Origin: JBELHO01 sp042091375
GTDB taxonomy: Bacteria > Pseudomonadota > Gammaproteobacteria > Enterobacterales > Alteromonadaceae
Assembly: GCA_042091375.1 (NCBI GenBank)
Contig: JBELHO010000044.1
Coordinates: 1 to 26,231, forward strand
Direction of reading: 5' to 3'
Length of the DNA stretch: 26,231 nucleotides
Both the position numbers and the translations under genes were made by a program. Positions 8,379-16,549 of the stretch are shown here, in pieces; the first letter of the stretch is position 1; each line of letters opens with the position of its first letter. The notes under the pieces are model-generated. The model was not told the DNA's origin. It did no database searches and saw only the letters and a list, made by a program, of their open reading frames with translations.

Positions 8379-10022
8379 TTAATCATTCCAATGCTTATCA
8401 ATTATTTTTTGAAGATGAGGATAATTTTCATCCGTTTCGTTATAAGCTTTGCGCTGTTTAATCAACTCTGCTTTTAAGTTTGCAATGATTTCAGTGTAAG
8501 CAGGATCATGGTATCGATTGTTTAGCTCTTCGGGATCATTTTTCAAGTCATAAAACTCCCAACCTGCTGGCGTAGGTGTTTTAGAGGGTATAACACCATC
8601 TTTGCGACTCCAATTGTGACCGGCATAATTTACGTCACTTTGAACGGGTGTTGCATCGTAATGTTCACCATAAAAGAAGATGAGTTTGTGATCTTTACTT
8701 CTCACCCCAAAGTGAGCAGGAACATCGTGATGCGCCCTGTGCATCCAGTAGCGATAGTAAGTCGCTTCACGCCATTGCGCTAAAGGCTGGTTATCAAATA
8801 CATCAGCAAAGCTTTTACCATGCATATATTCAGGTGTTTCAACACCTGCAATATCTAACATCATAGGGGCAAAATCTGTATTGTTAATGATATCGTCATT
8901 TACTTTAGACGCGTTTTCTTTACCGGGGTATTTGACTATAAATGGCATCCGTAATGATGGCTCATACATCCAACGCTTGTCGATCATATCATGCTCACCT
9001 AGCATCATCCCTTGATCGCCCGTGTAAATAATAACCGTGTTGTCGTACTCACCCGTTGCTTTTAAGTGATCAAATAAACGTTTGAGGTTGTCGTCTACCC
9101 CTTTAACCGTTCGTAAATATTTTTTTAAATAACGTTGATAAGATTGATGAGTATATTCTGCATCTGAAAGTTGTTGTTCAACATCCATATGAATACCCAT
9201 ATTACGCCTTGGGTTTCGCTTTGAAATTGATGTCCCTATCTCATTAACCAATTCGTCATTGACGCCTTTTGTTGCTTTTGAGCCCCAGTTGGGCTGATTG
9301 TACAAACTGGCTGGCTCTGGTATTTCCACATTGGCTAAATATTCATCATACCTAGGTGCATTCTCAAACATATCATGAGGTGCTTTGTAATGATGCATTA
9401 AAAAGAATGGCTTGGTTTTATCTCGATTTTTTAACCAATCAATGGATAGATCAGTAATGACGTCTGATGAATGTCCCTTCAGTTTCACCTTGTTATTAGG
9501 CCATTTTCCCTTGGCGTTCATGTCTCGAAATACTGGGTCAAAATACTTACCTTGGTTGGGTAAAACCTTATAATAGTCAAAAGCTTTTGGCTCTTTCTTT
9601 AAGTGCCATTTACCTATCATTGCGGTTTCATAACCCGCTTCAGATATCAATTTAGGTAGGTATTGTTGATCTTGCCCTATTTTACCGTCTAAATCTAAAG
9701 CGCCATTGGTTTGGCTGTATTGTCCGGTAATGATGGTTGCACGACTTGGAGTACAAATTGAATTAGTGACAAACACATTATCAAAACGCGTTCCCTCGTT
9801 TGCTAATGCATCTATGGTGGGCGTTGGATCGAGATCTGATAATAATCCACCATAGGCGCCAATGGCCTGTCGAGTGTGATCATCAGACATAATGTAAAGA
9901 ATATTTAATTTCTTTGCTGGCTGCTTTTCTATAGAAGCTTGCTCTTGTTGGCTTCCACAGGCCGATACAGCCAATAGGAGTGCAACTGATGCTCCTAATT
10001 TATTAATTTGTTGTTTAATCAT
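8379..10022 (-). CDS. Lipoprotein sulfatase, S1 family type, active site intact
   Basis: This is a membrane-anchored formylglycine sulfatase of 547 residues removing sulfate from a glycan, in the periplasm or at the cell surface. The ATG at 10022 gives a lipoprotein signal with lipobox VSAC (Cys22) and has GAGG/GGGG directly upstream; the frame is open to 10091 but those residues are unlikely. Metal ligands D47-D48 (SDDH) are present, along with the CTPSRATIITGQ signature whose Cys90 should become formylglycine. GKWHL (K138, H140), APHD (H216) and a second metal pair in TGDQG (D336, Q337) follow, then GEHDMIDKRWMYEPSLRMPF. All catalytic positions look present, so it should be active. The exact subfamily and sulfate position cannot be told. 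It has its own terminator and a candidate operator over its promoter. Confidence 0.93.
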   Translation of the reverse strand: MIKQQINKLGASVALLLAVSACGSQQEQASIEKQPAKKLNILYIMSDDHTRQAIGAYGGLLSDLDPTPTIDALANEGTRFDNVFVTNSICTPSRATIITGQYSQTNGALDLDGKIGQDQQYLPKLISEAGYETAMIGKWHLKKEPKAFDYYKVLPNQGKYFDPVFRDMNAKGKWPNNKVKLKGHSSDVITDLSIDWLKNRDKTKPFFLMHHYKAPHDMFENAPRYDEYLANVEIPEPASLYNQPNWGSKATKGVNDELVNEIGTSISKRNPRRNMGIHMDVEQQLSDAEYTHQSYQRYLKKYLRTVKGVDDNLKRLFDHLKATGEYDNTVIIYTGDQGMMLGEHDMIDKRWMYEPSLRMPFIVKYPGKENASKVNDDIINNTDFAPMMLDIAGVETPEYMHGKSFADVFDNQPLAQWREATYYRYWMHRAHHDVPAHFGVRSKDHKLIFFYGEHYDATPVQSDVNYAGHNWSRKDGVIPSKTPTPAGWEFYDLKNDPEELNNRYHDPAYTEIIANLKAELIKQRKAYNETDENYPHLQKIIDKHWND

Positions 10023-10068
10023 ATACCCCTCATTCATATTAAACAGTTCTCTAACAAAACAATTTAAG

Positions 10069-10090
10069 TGTTTATTATAATTAAAATACA
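10069..10090. promoter_or_regulatory. Candidate operator 3 over the sulfatase promoter
   Basis: This is a 22-bp imperfect palindrome with arms TGTTTATTAT and AAAATACA, 47 bp before the sulfatase ATG. On the minus strand it contains a perfect TATAAT (10074-10079), so a protein bound here would block the promoter. It matches the receptor-upstream site at 16 of 22 bases and the regulator-upstream site at 13 of 22. Confidence 0.38.
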
Positions 10091-10091
10091 C

Positions 10092-10588
10092 ATTAAACTA
10101 AGTTTAATTAAATTAAAAGCCCTTTGAAAGGGATTTATCAATAAAGCTTGATCTCAAATGTGGGTACTACGCTAGATTGATAGAAAAAACACACTCAGTT
10201 TGTTAGTATTTCATTGATATGTAGAAGCAATAGTCACTGTGTTAAAATATTACCCAGATCAGATATAAACCAAACTAGGTTAAAGACGTTGAACATCAAC
10301 TGTCATTTTACTTAATTCTTAAACCTAAAACCTCAAGCTTAAAACCTCAAACCTTCATCAATGAAAAAAGCTATTTGCCTTTTACTCAAAACTCTTTTAT
10401 TAAGTAAGTAAAGGAGTATCGATCTACAACCGCAAAAGGTTTATTATTACATTTGTTAGGCTTTTTTTAATTGGCATTCAGTTAAATTCTTCGTCGTTCT
10501 AAACACTAATGAGTGCTCTGTACGCAAAATCCTACACAACAAAAATGAAGATCACCAAATCATTCGAGACTTAATTGGACAGCCTTGG
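10092..10588. other. Intergenic stretch before sbcB, no gene seen
   Basis: About 500 bp between the divergent sulfatase and exonuclease I genes. It is AT-rich. At 10314-10352 there is a short run of AAACCTAAAACCTCAAG-type repeats, the complement of the AGGTTTTAGG motif seen again near 26120-26151. No tRNA, riboswitch or convincing ORF is visible apart from the short frame described at 10589. Confidence 0.6.
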
Positions 10589-10651
10589 ATGAGAAAACAA
10601 GTTAGTTCGCAATTACATCTTAAGTATATGGACAGATCAACACGACTATGA
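10589..10651 (+). CDS. Possible 20-codon leader ORF overlapping the sbcB start
   Basis: A 20-codon frame (MRKQVSSQLHLKYMDRSTRL) ends in a TGA that overlaps the sbcB ATG as ATGA. The same frame stays open upstream to a TAG near 10465, but without an ATG. sbcB itself has no visible Shine-Dalgarno, so translational coupling from this frame would make sense. It is short and has no strong ribosome site of its own, so it could be chance. Confidence 0.2.
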   Translation: MRKQVSSQLHLKYMDRSTRL

Positions 10652-12096
10652 GTGAAAATACCAAACCAACAATCCTCTGGCACGATTATGAAACCTGGGG
10701 TGTTGATCCCAAAGTCGATAAACCTTCCCAGTTCGCTGGCATAAGAACAGATCTCGATTTAAATATTATCGGTGAGCCAGAAATGTTTTATTGTCAGCCA
10801 CCACAAGATTATTTACCTCAACCAGAAGCCTGTTTAGTCACCGGGATCACCCCACAAAAAGCGTTACGTGAAGGATTAACTGAAGTCGAATTTGCCAAAA
10901 AAATTCATCAGTTATTCAGCCAACCCAATACCTGTGTGGCTGGCTATAACAATATTCGCTTCGACGATGAAGTCACCCGTTATTTGTTGTATCGCAATTT
11001 TTACGATGCTTACGCTCGAGAATGGCAAAATGGCAACAGTCGTTGGGATATTATAGATATGGTGCGTGCCTGTTATGCACTTAGGCCAGAAGGAATAGAA
11101 TGGCCGAAAGTTGAACGCGACGGCAAAGAGGTGGTTAGCTTTCGTTTAGAATTATTGACTCAAGCTAATGGTATTGCTCATGAAGCGGCGCACGATGCCA
11201 TGAGTGATGTTTATGCGACTATCGCCATGGCCAAATTAATTAAACAAAAACAGCCTAAATTTTATCAGTATATTTTTAATTTACGCCATAAAAAACAAGT
11301 TTCTGAGTTACTTGATGTATATAACATGACTCCAGTAGTACACACTTCCAGTAAAATTTCATCTGATCACGGTTGTACTAGTTGGTTTGCCCCTTTTGCC
11401 TATCATCCAGTTAATAAAAATGCGGTTATCGCCGTTGATTTAGCCCAAGATCCGCAACCACTGTTTGATTTGTCCAGTGCCGACATCAAATCAAGGTTGT
11501 ATACACGTCGTGATCAGTTGGCTGAAGATCAGTTACCCATTGCCATTAAAGTAATCCACATTAACAAATGCCCTGTTGTGTCTCCGGCAAAAACCTTATT
11601 ACCTGAAAACGCTGCACGATTGGCGATACCCCGCCAAGTTTGTTTAGATAACTTGGCTAAATTAAAACAACACCCTGAGCTGAGAGAAAAGTTAGCTGAA
11701 GTTTTTGCCCCTGATCAAGCGTTTGAAGAGCAAAGCATTGATGCTGAGCAAGCCTTGTACAGCGGTGGTTTTTTCAGTCATGCAGATAAAGCGCAAATGG
11801 AAATATTGCAGCAACTGCCCCCAGAGCAATTGGCAACACATCCATTTAACTTTGTTGATCCGCGCTTAAATACCTTGTTGTTTCGCTTTAGAGCCAGAAA
11901 TTACCCCTATACCTTAACCAGCGAAGAACAACACAAATGGCAACAATACTGCCATGACAAGTTACAATTTGGTGGTCAAGGTATCCTCAGTGTTGATGAG
12001 TTTATGATGAAAATTGAGAACTTGTTGCATACTCATAGCAGTAACGATAAAAAAATGGCGATATTAAAGGCCTTAGTACAATATGTACAAGGTTAA
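10648..12096 (+). CDS. sbcB: Exodeoxyribonuclease I
   Basis: This 3'-5' single-stranded DNA exonuclease acts in mismatch repair and recombination and usually works with SSB. The 482 residues compare with 475 in E. coli. The DEDDh exonuclease core is complete: D13 and E15 in HDYETWG, D106 in NNIRFDDEVTRY, and H182 with D187 in AHDAMSDVYATIAMAKL. The remaining half is the ExoI-specific SH3-like and C-terminal region, with GGFFSHADK and the DPRLNTLLFRFRARNYP segment well preserved. No Shine-Dalgarno is visible before the ATG, and a short frame ends across it. The gene converges with the dehydrogenase at 12212, with a hairpin between them. Confidence 0.97.
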   Translation: MSENTKPTILWHDYETWGVDPKVDKPSQFAGIRTDLDLNIIGEPEMFYCQPPQDYLPQPEACLVTGITPQKALREGLTEVEFAKKIHQLFSQPNTCVAGYNNIRFDDEVTRYLLYRNFYDAYAREWQNGNSRWDIIDMVRACYALRPEGIEWPKVERDGKEVVSFRLELLTQANGIAHEAAHDAMSDVYATIAMAKLIKQKQPKFYQYIFNLRHKKQVSELLDVYNMTPVVHTSSKISSDHGCTSWFAPFAYHPVNKNAVIAVDLAQDPQPLFDLSSADIKSRLYTRRDQLAEDQLPIAIKVIHINKCPVVSPAKTLLPENAARLAIPRQVCLDNLAKLKQHPELREKLAEVFAPDQAFEEQSIDAEQALYSGGFFSHADKAQMEILQQLPPEQLATHPFNFVDPRLNTLLFRFRARNYPYTLTSEEQHKWQQYCHDKLQFGGQGILSVDEFMMKIENLLHTHSSNDKKMAILKALVQYVQG

Positions 12097-12114
12097 TAGT
12101 GGTGATTGAATTGA

Positions 12115-12154
12115 AGTGTATAATGTGCTTGTGTTAGCAAACACCTTATACACT
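12115..12154. terminator. Bidirectional hairpin between convergent genes
   Basis: A perfect 9-bp inverted repeat (AGTGTATAA at 12115-12123 and TTATACACT at 12146-12154) encloses a second stem (GTGTT at 12131-12135, AACAC at 12140-12144). A run of seven Ts follows a little further on the + strand. It probably serves as a terminator for sbcB and perhaps for the opposing dehydrogenase. Confidence 0.5.
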
Positions 12155-12211
12155 AGCGAATTTAGATTTTTTTAATCAATAACTCTACCTGCAATCAAGC
12201 TTGGCAATAGA

Positions 12212-13087
12212 TTATTTTTGCTGATTATTGAGACGGGCGATTAAACTTGAGGTATCCCAACGGTTGCCCCCTAACCCTTGTACTTCTTGATAATAACTAT
12301 CGAGTTGTTTGGTTACGGTGAGATCAGCACCCATTTTATCGCCTTCGGCAAAGGCCATAGCCAAATCTTTTCTTACCCAATCAACCGCAAATCCAAAATC
12401 AAATTCGCCTGCACACATGGTTTTACCGCGATTGTCCATTTGCCAGGAGCCGGCAGCCCCTTTAGAAATAGTATTGATCAGTTTGTCGGTGTCTAAACCG
12501 GCCTTTTGCGCGAAATTAAGACCTTCAGCTAGACCTTGTACTGTGTTGACAAAGCAAATTTGATTGACCATTTTAGCCAATTGTCCGGCACCTGTTGGCC
12601 CCATTAATTGACTAAAACGCGCATAGGCGTCCATGACAGGGGCAACTTGTGCAAAGGTTGATTCGTCGCCTCCACACATGACTGTTAACACGCCATTTTC
12701 AGCGCCGGCTTGACCACCTGATACAGGGGCATCGATAAAGCCATTGCCTTTTTCAGCAAACTTTTCTGCCATCTCTCGGGCTAATTCGGCTGATGCTGTG
12801 GTGTGGTCGACGACAATGGCGTCGGTTGCTAAACCGGCTAAAATCCCCTGTTCGCCATTGACAACGCTTCTCACGTCATCATCATTGCCAACACAGCAAA
12901 AGACCACCTCACAATCATTAACCGCTTGTTTGGGGGTTAACGCGTGTTGTCCTGAAAACTGTTCGCACCATTGCAAGGCTTTTGCTGTGGTGCGGTTATA
13001 GACAGTCACTTGATAACCAGCCTTTTGTAAATGCCCTGCCATGGGGTACCCCATCACCCCTAATCCAATAAATGCCACTTTTTTCAT
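12212..13087 (-). CDS. Beta-hydroxyacid dehydrogenase (GarR / 3-hydroxyisobutyrate dehydrogenase family)
   Basis: This cytoplasmic NAD(P)-dependent oxidoreductase acts on a small beta-hydroxyacid such as tartronate semialdehyde/glycerate or 3-hydroxyisobutyrate. The Rossmann motif GLGVMG occupies residues 8-13. The substrate loop DAPVSGGQAGAENG lies at 119-132. The catalytic lysine K172 with N175 lies in GPTGAGQLAKMVNQ. The all-alpha C-terminal domain completes the usual length of about 290. The ATG has GAGGT seven bases upstream. There is no operon partner: the neighbours are sbcB (convergent) and the peroxidase (divergent). The exact substrate cannot be read, because GarR, GlxR, MmsB and YihU share these motifs. 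Confidence 0.9.
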   Translation of the reverse strand: MKKVAFIGLGVMGYPMAGHLQKAGYQVTVYNRTTAKALQWCEQFSGQHALTPKQAVNDCEVVFCCVGNDDDVRSVVNGEQGILAGLATDAIVVDHTTASAELAREMAEKFAEKGNGFIDAPVSGGQAGAENGVLTVMCGGDESTFAQVAPVMDAYARFSQLMGPTGAGQLAKMVNQICFVNTVQGLAEGLNFAQKAGLDTDKLINTISKGAAGSWQMDNRGKTMCAGEFDFGFAVDWVRKDLAMAFAEGDKMGADLTVTKQLDSYYQEVQGLGGNRWDTSSLIARLNNQQK

Positions 13088-13219
13088 TGCTATTACCTCA
13101 AATAAACTTGTTGATATTGTACAAAATACTGACTGAAATCACTAGGAGCGGCACTCAGTTCTTGAGTATTTATTAAAACTATTTTAAGGTGTAACAAATC
13201 ATCCGACCAGTTAAGTAGT

Positions 13220-13717
13220 ATGGCAAATTCTAATCATTCAATATATCAATTTGATGCAATCAACAATCGCGGCGAAAAAGTTGCTTTAGAGGATTACAAA
13301 GGCAAGGTATTGCTTATTGTTAATACAGCTAGTGCCTGTGGCTTTACCCCGCAATATGCTGGATTAGAGCAGTTATATAAAGAACATCAAGCAAAGGGGT
13401 TAGAAGTATTGGCTTTTCCTTGCAATCAATTCGGTAAGCAAGAAAAAGGCTCTAATGAGGAAATTAAGGGCTTTTGCGACTTAAATTTTAATATTAGCTT
13501 TCCATTAATGGATAAGATTGAAGTTAATGGCGATAACACCCACCCTCTATATCGCTATTTAAAACAAACGGCACCGGGAATATTAGGCAGTAAAAAAATA
13601 AAATGGAATTTCACAAAATTTCTGGTAAACAAAAATGGCAAGGTGGTTAAACGCTATGCACCTACCACTAAACCAGAAAAATTAGTTGATGATATCAATC
13701 AATTACTTGCCGAATAA
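13220..13717 (+). CDS. Glutathione peroxidase family, 2-Cys (thioredoxin-dependent) type
   Basis: This 165-residue thioredoxin-fold peroxidase reduces hydrogen peroxide and lipid peroxides. The peroxidatic Cys40 lies in NTASACGFTPQY. The catalytic partners Q74 (FGKQE), W129 and N130 (KWNFTKFLV) are present. Cys86 lies 46 residues after Cys40, the same spacing as the peroxidatic and resolving cysteines of yeast Gpx3 (C36/C82, from memory). That suggests use of thioredoxin rather than glutathione despite the family name. It is the same family as E. coli BtuE. The ribosome site is weak. It is transcribed alone, divergent from the dehydrogenase, and followed by the 144-bp tandem duplication. Confidence 0.94.
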   Translation: MANSNHSIYQFDAINNRGEKVALEDYKGKVLLIVNTASACGFTPQYAGLEQLYKEHQAKGLEVLAFPCNQFGKQEKGSNEEIKGFCDLNFNISFPLMDKIEVNGDNTHPLYRYLKQTAPGILGSKKIKWNFTKFLVNKNGKVVKRYAPTTKPEKLVDDINQLLAE

Positions 13718-13750
13718 ATAATTATAGTTCGTTCAACTCACTCAAATCTT

Positions 13751-14030
13751 GTCGCTGACAAGGCCGTTCTTACTGTTTGGCAAACAGCGACTTAGTGATT
13801 TGAACAACTATTTAATCAGCCTGTTTGGCTATCGTGTCAGCTAAAATACCTATTGCTTCTATCCTTTACTATTGACTGTATTCACTTTCATTTTATTGCT
13901 GACAGAACCATTGCTGCTGATTGGCAAACAGTGGTTCTGTGATTTGAACAGCTACTTAACCGGCCTGTTTAGCTATCATGTCTGCTGAAATAACCATTGC
14001 CACTACCCTTTGCTATTGACTATCTTTACT
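13751..14030. repeat. Diverged 144-bp tandem duplication in an intergenic region
   Basis: Two head-to-tail copies start at about 13751 and 13895 with a constant 144-bp offset. Anchors checked are GCTGACA (13754/13898), GATTTGAACA (13797/13941) and CTATTGACT (13869/14013). I count about 104 of 136 identical bases and no indel. Each copy carries an inverted repeat near its 5' end: GTCGCTG...CAGCGAC in copy 1, and AGAACCATTG...CAGTGGTTCT in copy 2. No ORF spans it. It could be a small-RNA-type or intergenic repeat element; its function is unknown. Confidence 0.85.
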
Positions 14031-14234
14031 GCGTCATAGGAGATATTTAGGGGCTTAATCCGCTATTATTTAAAAAATTGCTCAATAAATGAAAAAATTT
14101 TTCGGTTAATCACCACGTAAACAAATAGAAAAATAAGTGATAACAAGTAATTAAAAAAAGTTAGATTAATTTACCAAATGAATTTTTTTTTAATAACCAA
14201 AACGTATAAAAAAACTGCTGGTATGTTCTAAGCT

Positions 14235-14263
14235 TATACTATACCCGTATCCAGAATGGATAC
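14235..14263 (+). promoter_or_regulatory. Possible -10 and leader hairpin before the 70-aa ORF
   Basis: TATACT (14235-14240) is a good -10 with no clear -35. Seven bases later GTATCC and GGATAC form a perfect 6-bp inverted repeat with a five-base loop (14247-14263), which would lie near the very 5' end of the transcript. Such a hairpin could stabilise the mRNA or be an operator. Confidence 0.3.
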
Positions 14264-14313
14264 CCCTATGCTTGTTAGTGCATCTGAACTAATGAGTAGA
14301 TGAGGAATATGTT

Positions 14314-14526
14314 ATGAGTGCTATTTGGAGTAATCACGCCAACCACCTAACAAAATTAATTAACAACAATAATGAAACACAAGCACATTTATACTTGGAA
14401 CAACTAATGCTTTTTCCTGTCGATGTGCAAGATAAAATTATTGAAGATATCAGCCAACTCGATCAGTGTAATAACGATGCGGTATCAAATATCATAAAGC
14501 ATTACTCTATGTTCGAGTTAAAATGA
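14314..14526 (+). CDS. Hypothetical small protein, 70 residues
   Basis: I do not recognise this protein. It is acidic, helical-looking and soluble, with an Asn-rich stretch (LINNNNETQ) and a leucine-patterned middle (YLEQLMLFPVDVQDKIIEDISQL); it has no signal peptide, membrane segment or metal motif. The ATG has GAGGA seven bases upstream, and a candidate -10 lies at 14235, which supports it as a real gene. It converges with uvrB, 22 bp away. A conserved small regulatory or adaptor protein is possible, but nothing here shows it. Confidence 0.6.
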   Translation: MSAIWSNHANHLTKLINNNNETQAHLYLEQLMLFPVDVQDKIIEDISQLDQCNNDAVSNIIKHYSMFELK

Positions 14527-14548
14527 ATTGATTGCGCGATAAAATAAA

Positions 14549-16549
14549 CTACATACTGAGCTGCTGCTGACGTAAAGCACTAATTTTATCTCGAACTGCA
14601 GCGGCTTGTTCAAATTCTAAATTTTGAGCATGGTCTAGCATTTTTTGCTCAAGTTGTTGTACTTCTTTGTCTATTTCATCCACTGTCAATACTTGATATT
14701 GCGCAGTACTTTCAGCAACGGCAAGATCAGTTTGTGCTTCGCTCAAATCTGTTCCTACATCCATTACATCGGTGATCTTGCGCTTAACCCCTTTAGGAGT
14801 AATATTGTTATCGAGATTAAATTGATGCTGCTTTTCCCGTCTTCGTTCAGTTTCATCAATGGCCTTTTTCATTGATTTGGTTATCTGCGCTGCGTATAAA
14901 ATAGCTCTGCCGTTAATATTTCTGGCAGCACGGCCTATGGTTTGAATAAGCGAGCGTTCAGAGCGTAAGAAGCCCTCTTTATCCGCATCTAAAATAGCCA
15001 CTAAAGACACTTCTGGCATATCTAAGCCTTCGCGCAATAAGTTTATGCCCACCAGCACATCAAATTTACCCAATCTGAAGTCTCTAATAATTTCGACCCG
15101 CTCTACGGTATCTATATCAGAATGCAAGTAACGGGTTTTGACTTGATGCTCGTCTAAATAATCGGTTAAGTCTTCCGCCATACGCTTGGTTAATGTGGTG
15201 GCTAACACCCGTTCACCAATAGCCACGCGTTTTCTAATTTCAGACAATAAATCATCAACTTGAGTATCTACTGGACGCACTTCTATCAGTGGATCAAGTA
15301 AACCAGTTGGTCTGACTACTTGCTCAGCTATTTCGCCACTTGATTTTTCTAATTCATATTGACTGGGCGTTGCTGATACATAGATGGTTTGTGGTGCTAA
15401 CGACTCAAATTCTTCAAATTTCATTGGCCTGTTGTCTAAAGCCGATGGCATGCGAAAGCCGTATTCAACTAAGTTTTCTTTGCGCGAGCGATCGCCTTTA
15501 TACATGGCGCCGATTTGCGGCACAGTGACATGCGATTCATCAATAATTAATAAACCGTCGTCAGGTAAATAATCAAATAAGGTAGGGGGTGCTTCGCCTG
15601 CTGCACGTCCAGATAAATAGCGCGAATAATTTTCAATGCCAGAGCAATAGCCCAACTCGGTCATCATTTCAATGTCGAACTGGGTGCGTTGCACTATGCG
15701 TTGTTCTTCAACTAGTTTGTTATTTTCTTTTAATTGCGCCGAACGATGCTTAAGTTCAATTTTAATTTCTTCAACCGCGGCTAAAATTTTATCTCTGGGA
15801 GTTGCATAGTGAGTTTTTGGGTATACTGTTACTCTGGCTAAAGTCGCTTCAACTTGACCAGTTAGGGGGTCAAATTGACTAATGCGTTCAATTTCTTCGT
15901 CAAATAATTCAACTCTCAATGCCAGTCGATCAGACTCAGCGGGAAATATATCAATAACATCACCGCGCACCCGATAAGTAGCCCGTTGAAAAGCGGCATC
16001 ATTGCGGGTGTATTGCAATTCTGCTAGTCGCCTGAGAATATCGCGTTGATTAACAATATCGCCTTGTCTTAAATGCAACATCATTTTTAAATAAGAGTCG
16101 GGATCACCTAAGCCGTAAATAGCAGATACAGAGGCGACAATAATGACATCTCGGCGCTCCAATAGTGCTTTAGTCGCCGACAAACGCATTTGTTCAATGT
16201 GTTCGTTGACCGATGCGTCTTTTTCAATAAAGGTATCAGTAGTAGGCACATAAGCTTCTGGTTGATAATAATCATAATATGAAACAAAGTACTCAACCGC
16301 ATTGTTGGGAAAAAACTCTTTCATTTCTCCATAAAGTTGTGCCGCTAGGGTTTTGTTTGGCGCTAACATCATGGTTGGACGGTTAAGATTAGCAACCACA
16401 TTGGCTATGGTATAAGTTTTACCTGAGCCAGTCACACCTAACAGTGTTTGATGAGCAAGCCCAGATTCAATGCCGTCCATGAGTTTAGCAATTGCGTTGG
16501 GTTGATCGCCACTAGGTGTGTAATCTGAAATTAACTCCATGGTTTTCAT
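14549..16549 (-). CDS. uvrB: UvrABC excision nuclease subunit B
   Basis: This is the damage-verifying helicase-like subunit of nucleotide excision repair, which loads from UvrA and recruits UvrC. The 666 residues compare with 673 in E. coli. Walker A GVTGSGKT is at 38-45, the damage-probing beta-hairpin YYDYYQPEAYVP lies just before residue 105, DESH and the helicase motifs (TLTKRMAEDLTDYL, DIDTVERVEIIRDFR, IQTIGRAARN) follow, and the C-terminal UVR domain (EFEQAAAVRDKI) binds UvrC. The ATG overlaps the stop of the MATE gene (ATGA), with AGAGGT about nine bases upstream inside that gene; a second Met three codons on is possible. I see no LexA-type CTGT-N8-ACAG box just upstream, which is unusual for uvrB in gammaproteobacteria. 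Confidence 0.98.
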   Translation of the reverse strand: MKTMELISDYTPSGDQPNAIAKLMDGIESGLAHQTLLGVTGSGKTYTIANVVANLNRPTMMLAPNKTLAAQLYGEMKEFFPNNAVEYFVSYYDYYQPEAYVPTTDTFIEKDASVNEHIEQMRLSATKALLERRDVIIVASVSAIYGLGDPDSYLKMMLHLRQGDIVNQRDILRRLAELQYTRNDAAFQRATYRVRGDVIDIFPAESDRLALRVELFDEEIERISQFDPLTGQVEATLARVTVYPKTHYATPRDKILAAVEEIKIELKHRSAQLKENNKLVEEQRIVQRTQFDIEMMTELGYCSGIENYSRYLSGRAAGEAPPTLFDYLPDDGLLIIDESHVTVPQIGAMYKGDRSRKENLVEYGFRMPSALDNRPMKFEEFESLAPQTIYVSATPSQYELEKSSGEIAEQVVRPTGLLDPLIEVRPVDTQVDDLLSEIRKRVAIGERVLATTLTKRMAEDLTDYLDEHQVKTRYLHSDIDTVERVEIIRDFRLGKFDVLVGINLLREGLDMPEVSLVAILDADKEGFLRSERSLIQTIGRAARNINGRAILYAAQITKSMKKAIDETERRREKQHQFNLDNNITPKGVKRKITDVMDVGTDLSEAQTDLAVAESTAQYQVLTVDEIDKEVQQLEQKMLDHAQNLEFEQAAAVRDKISALRQQQLSM

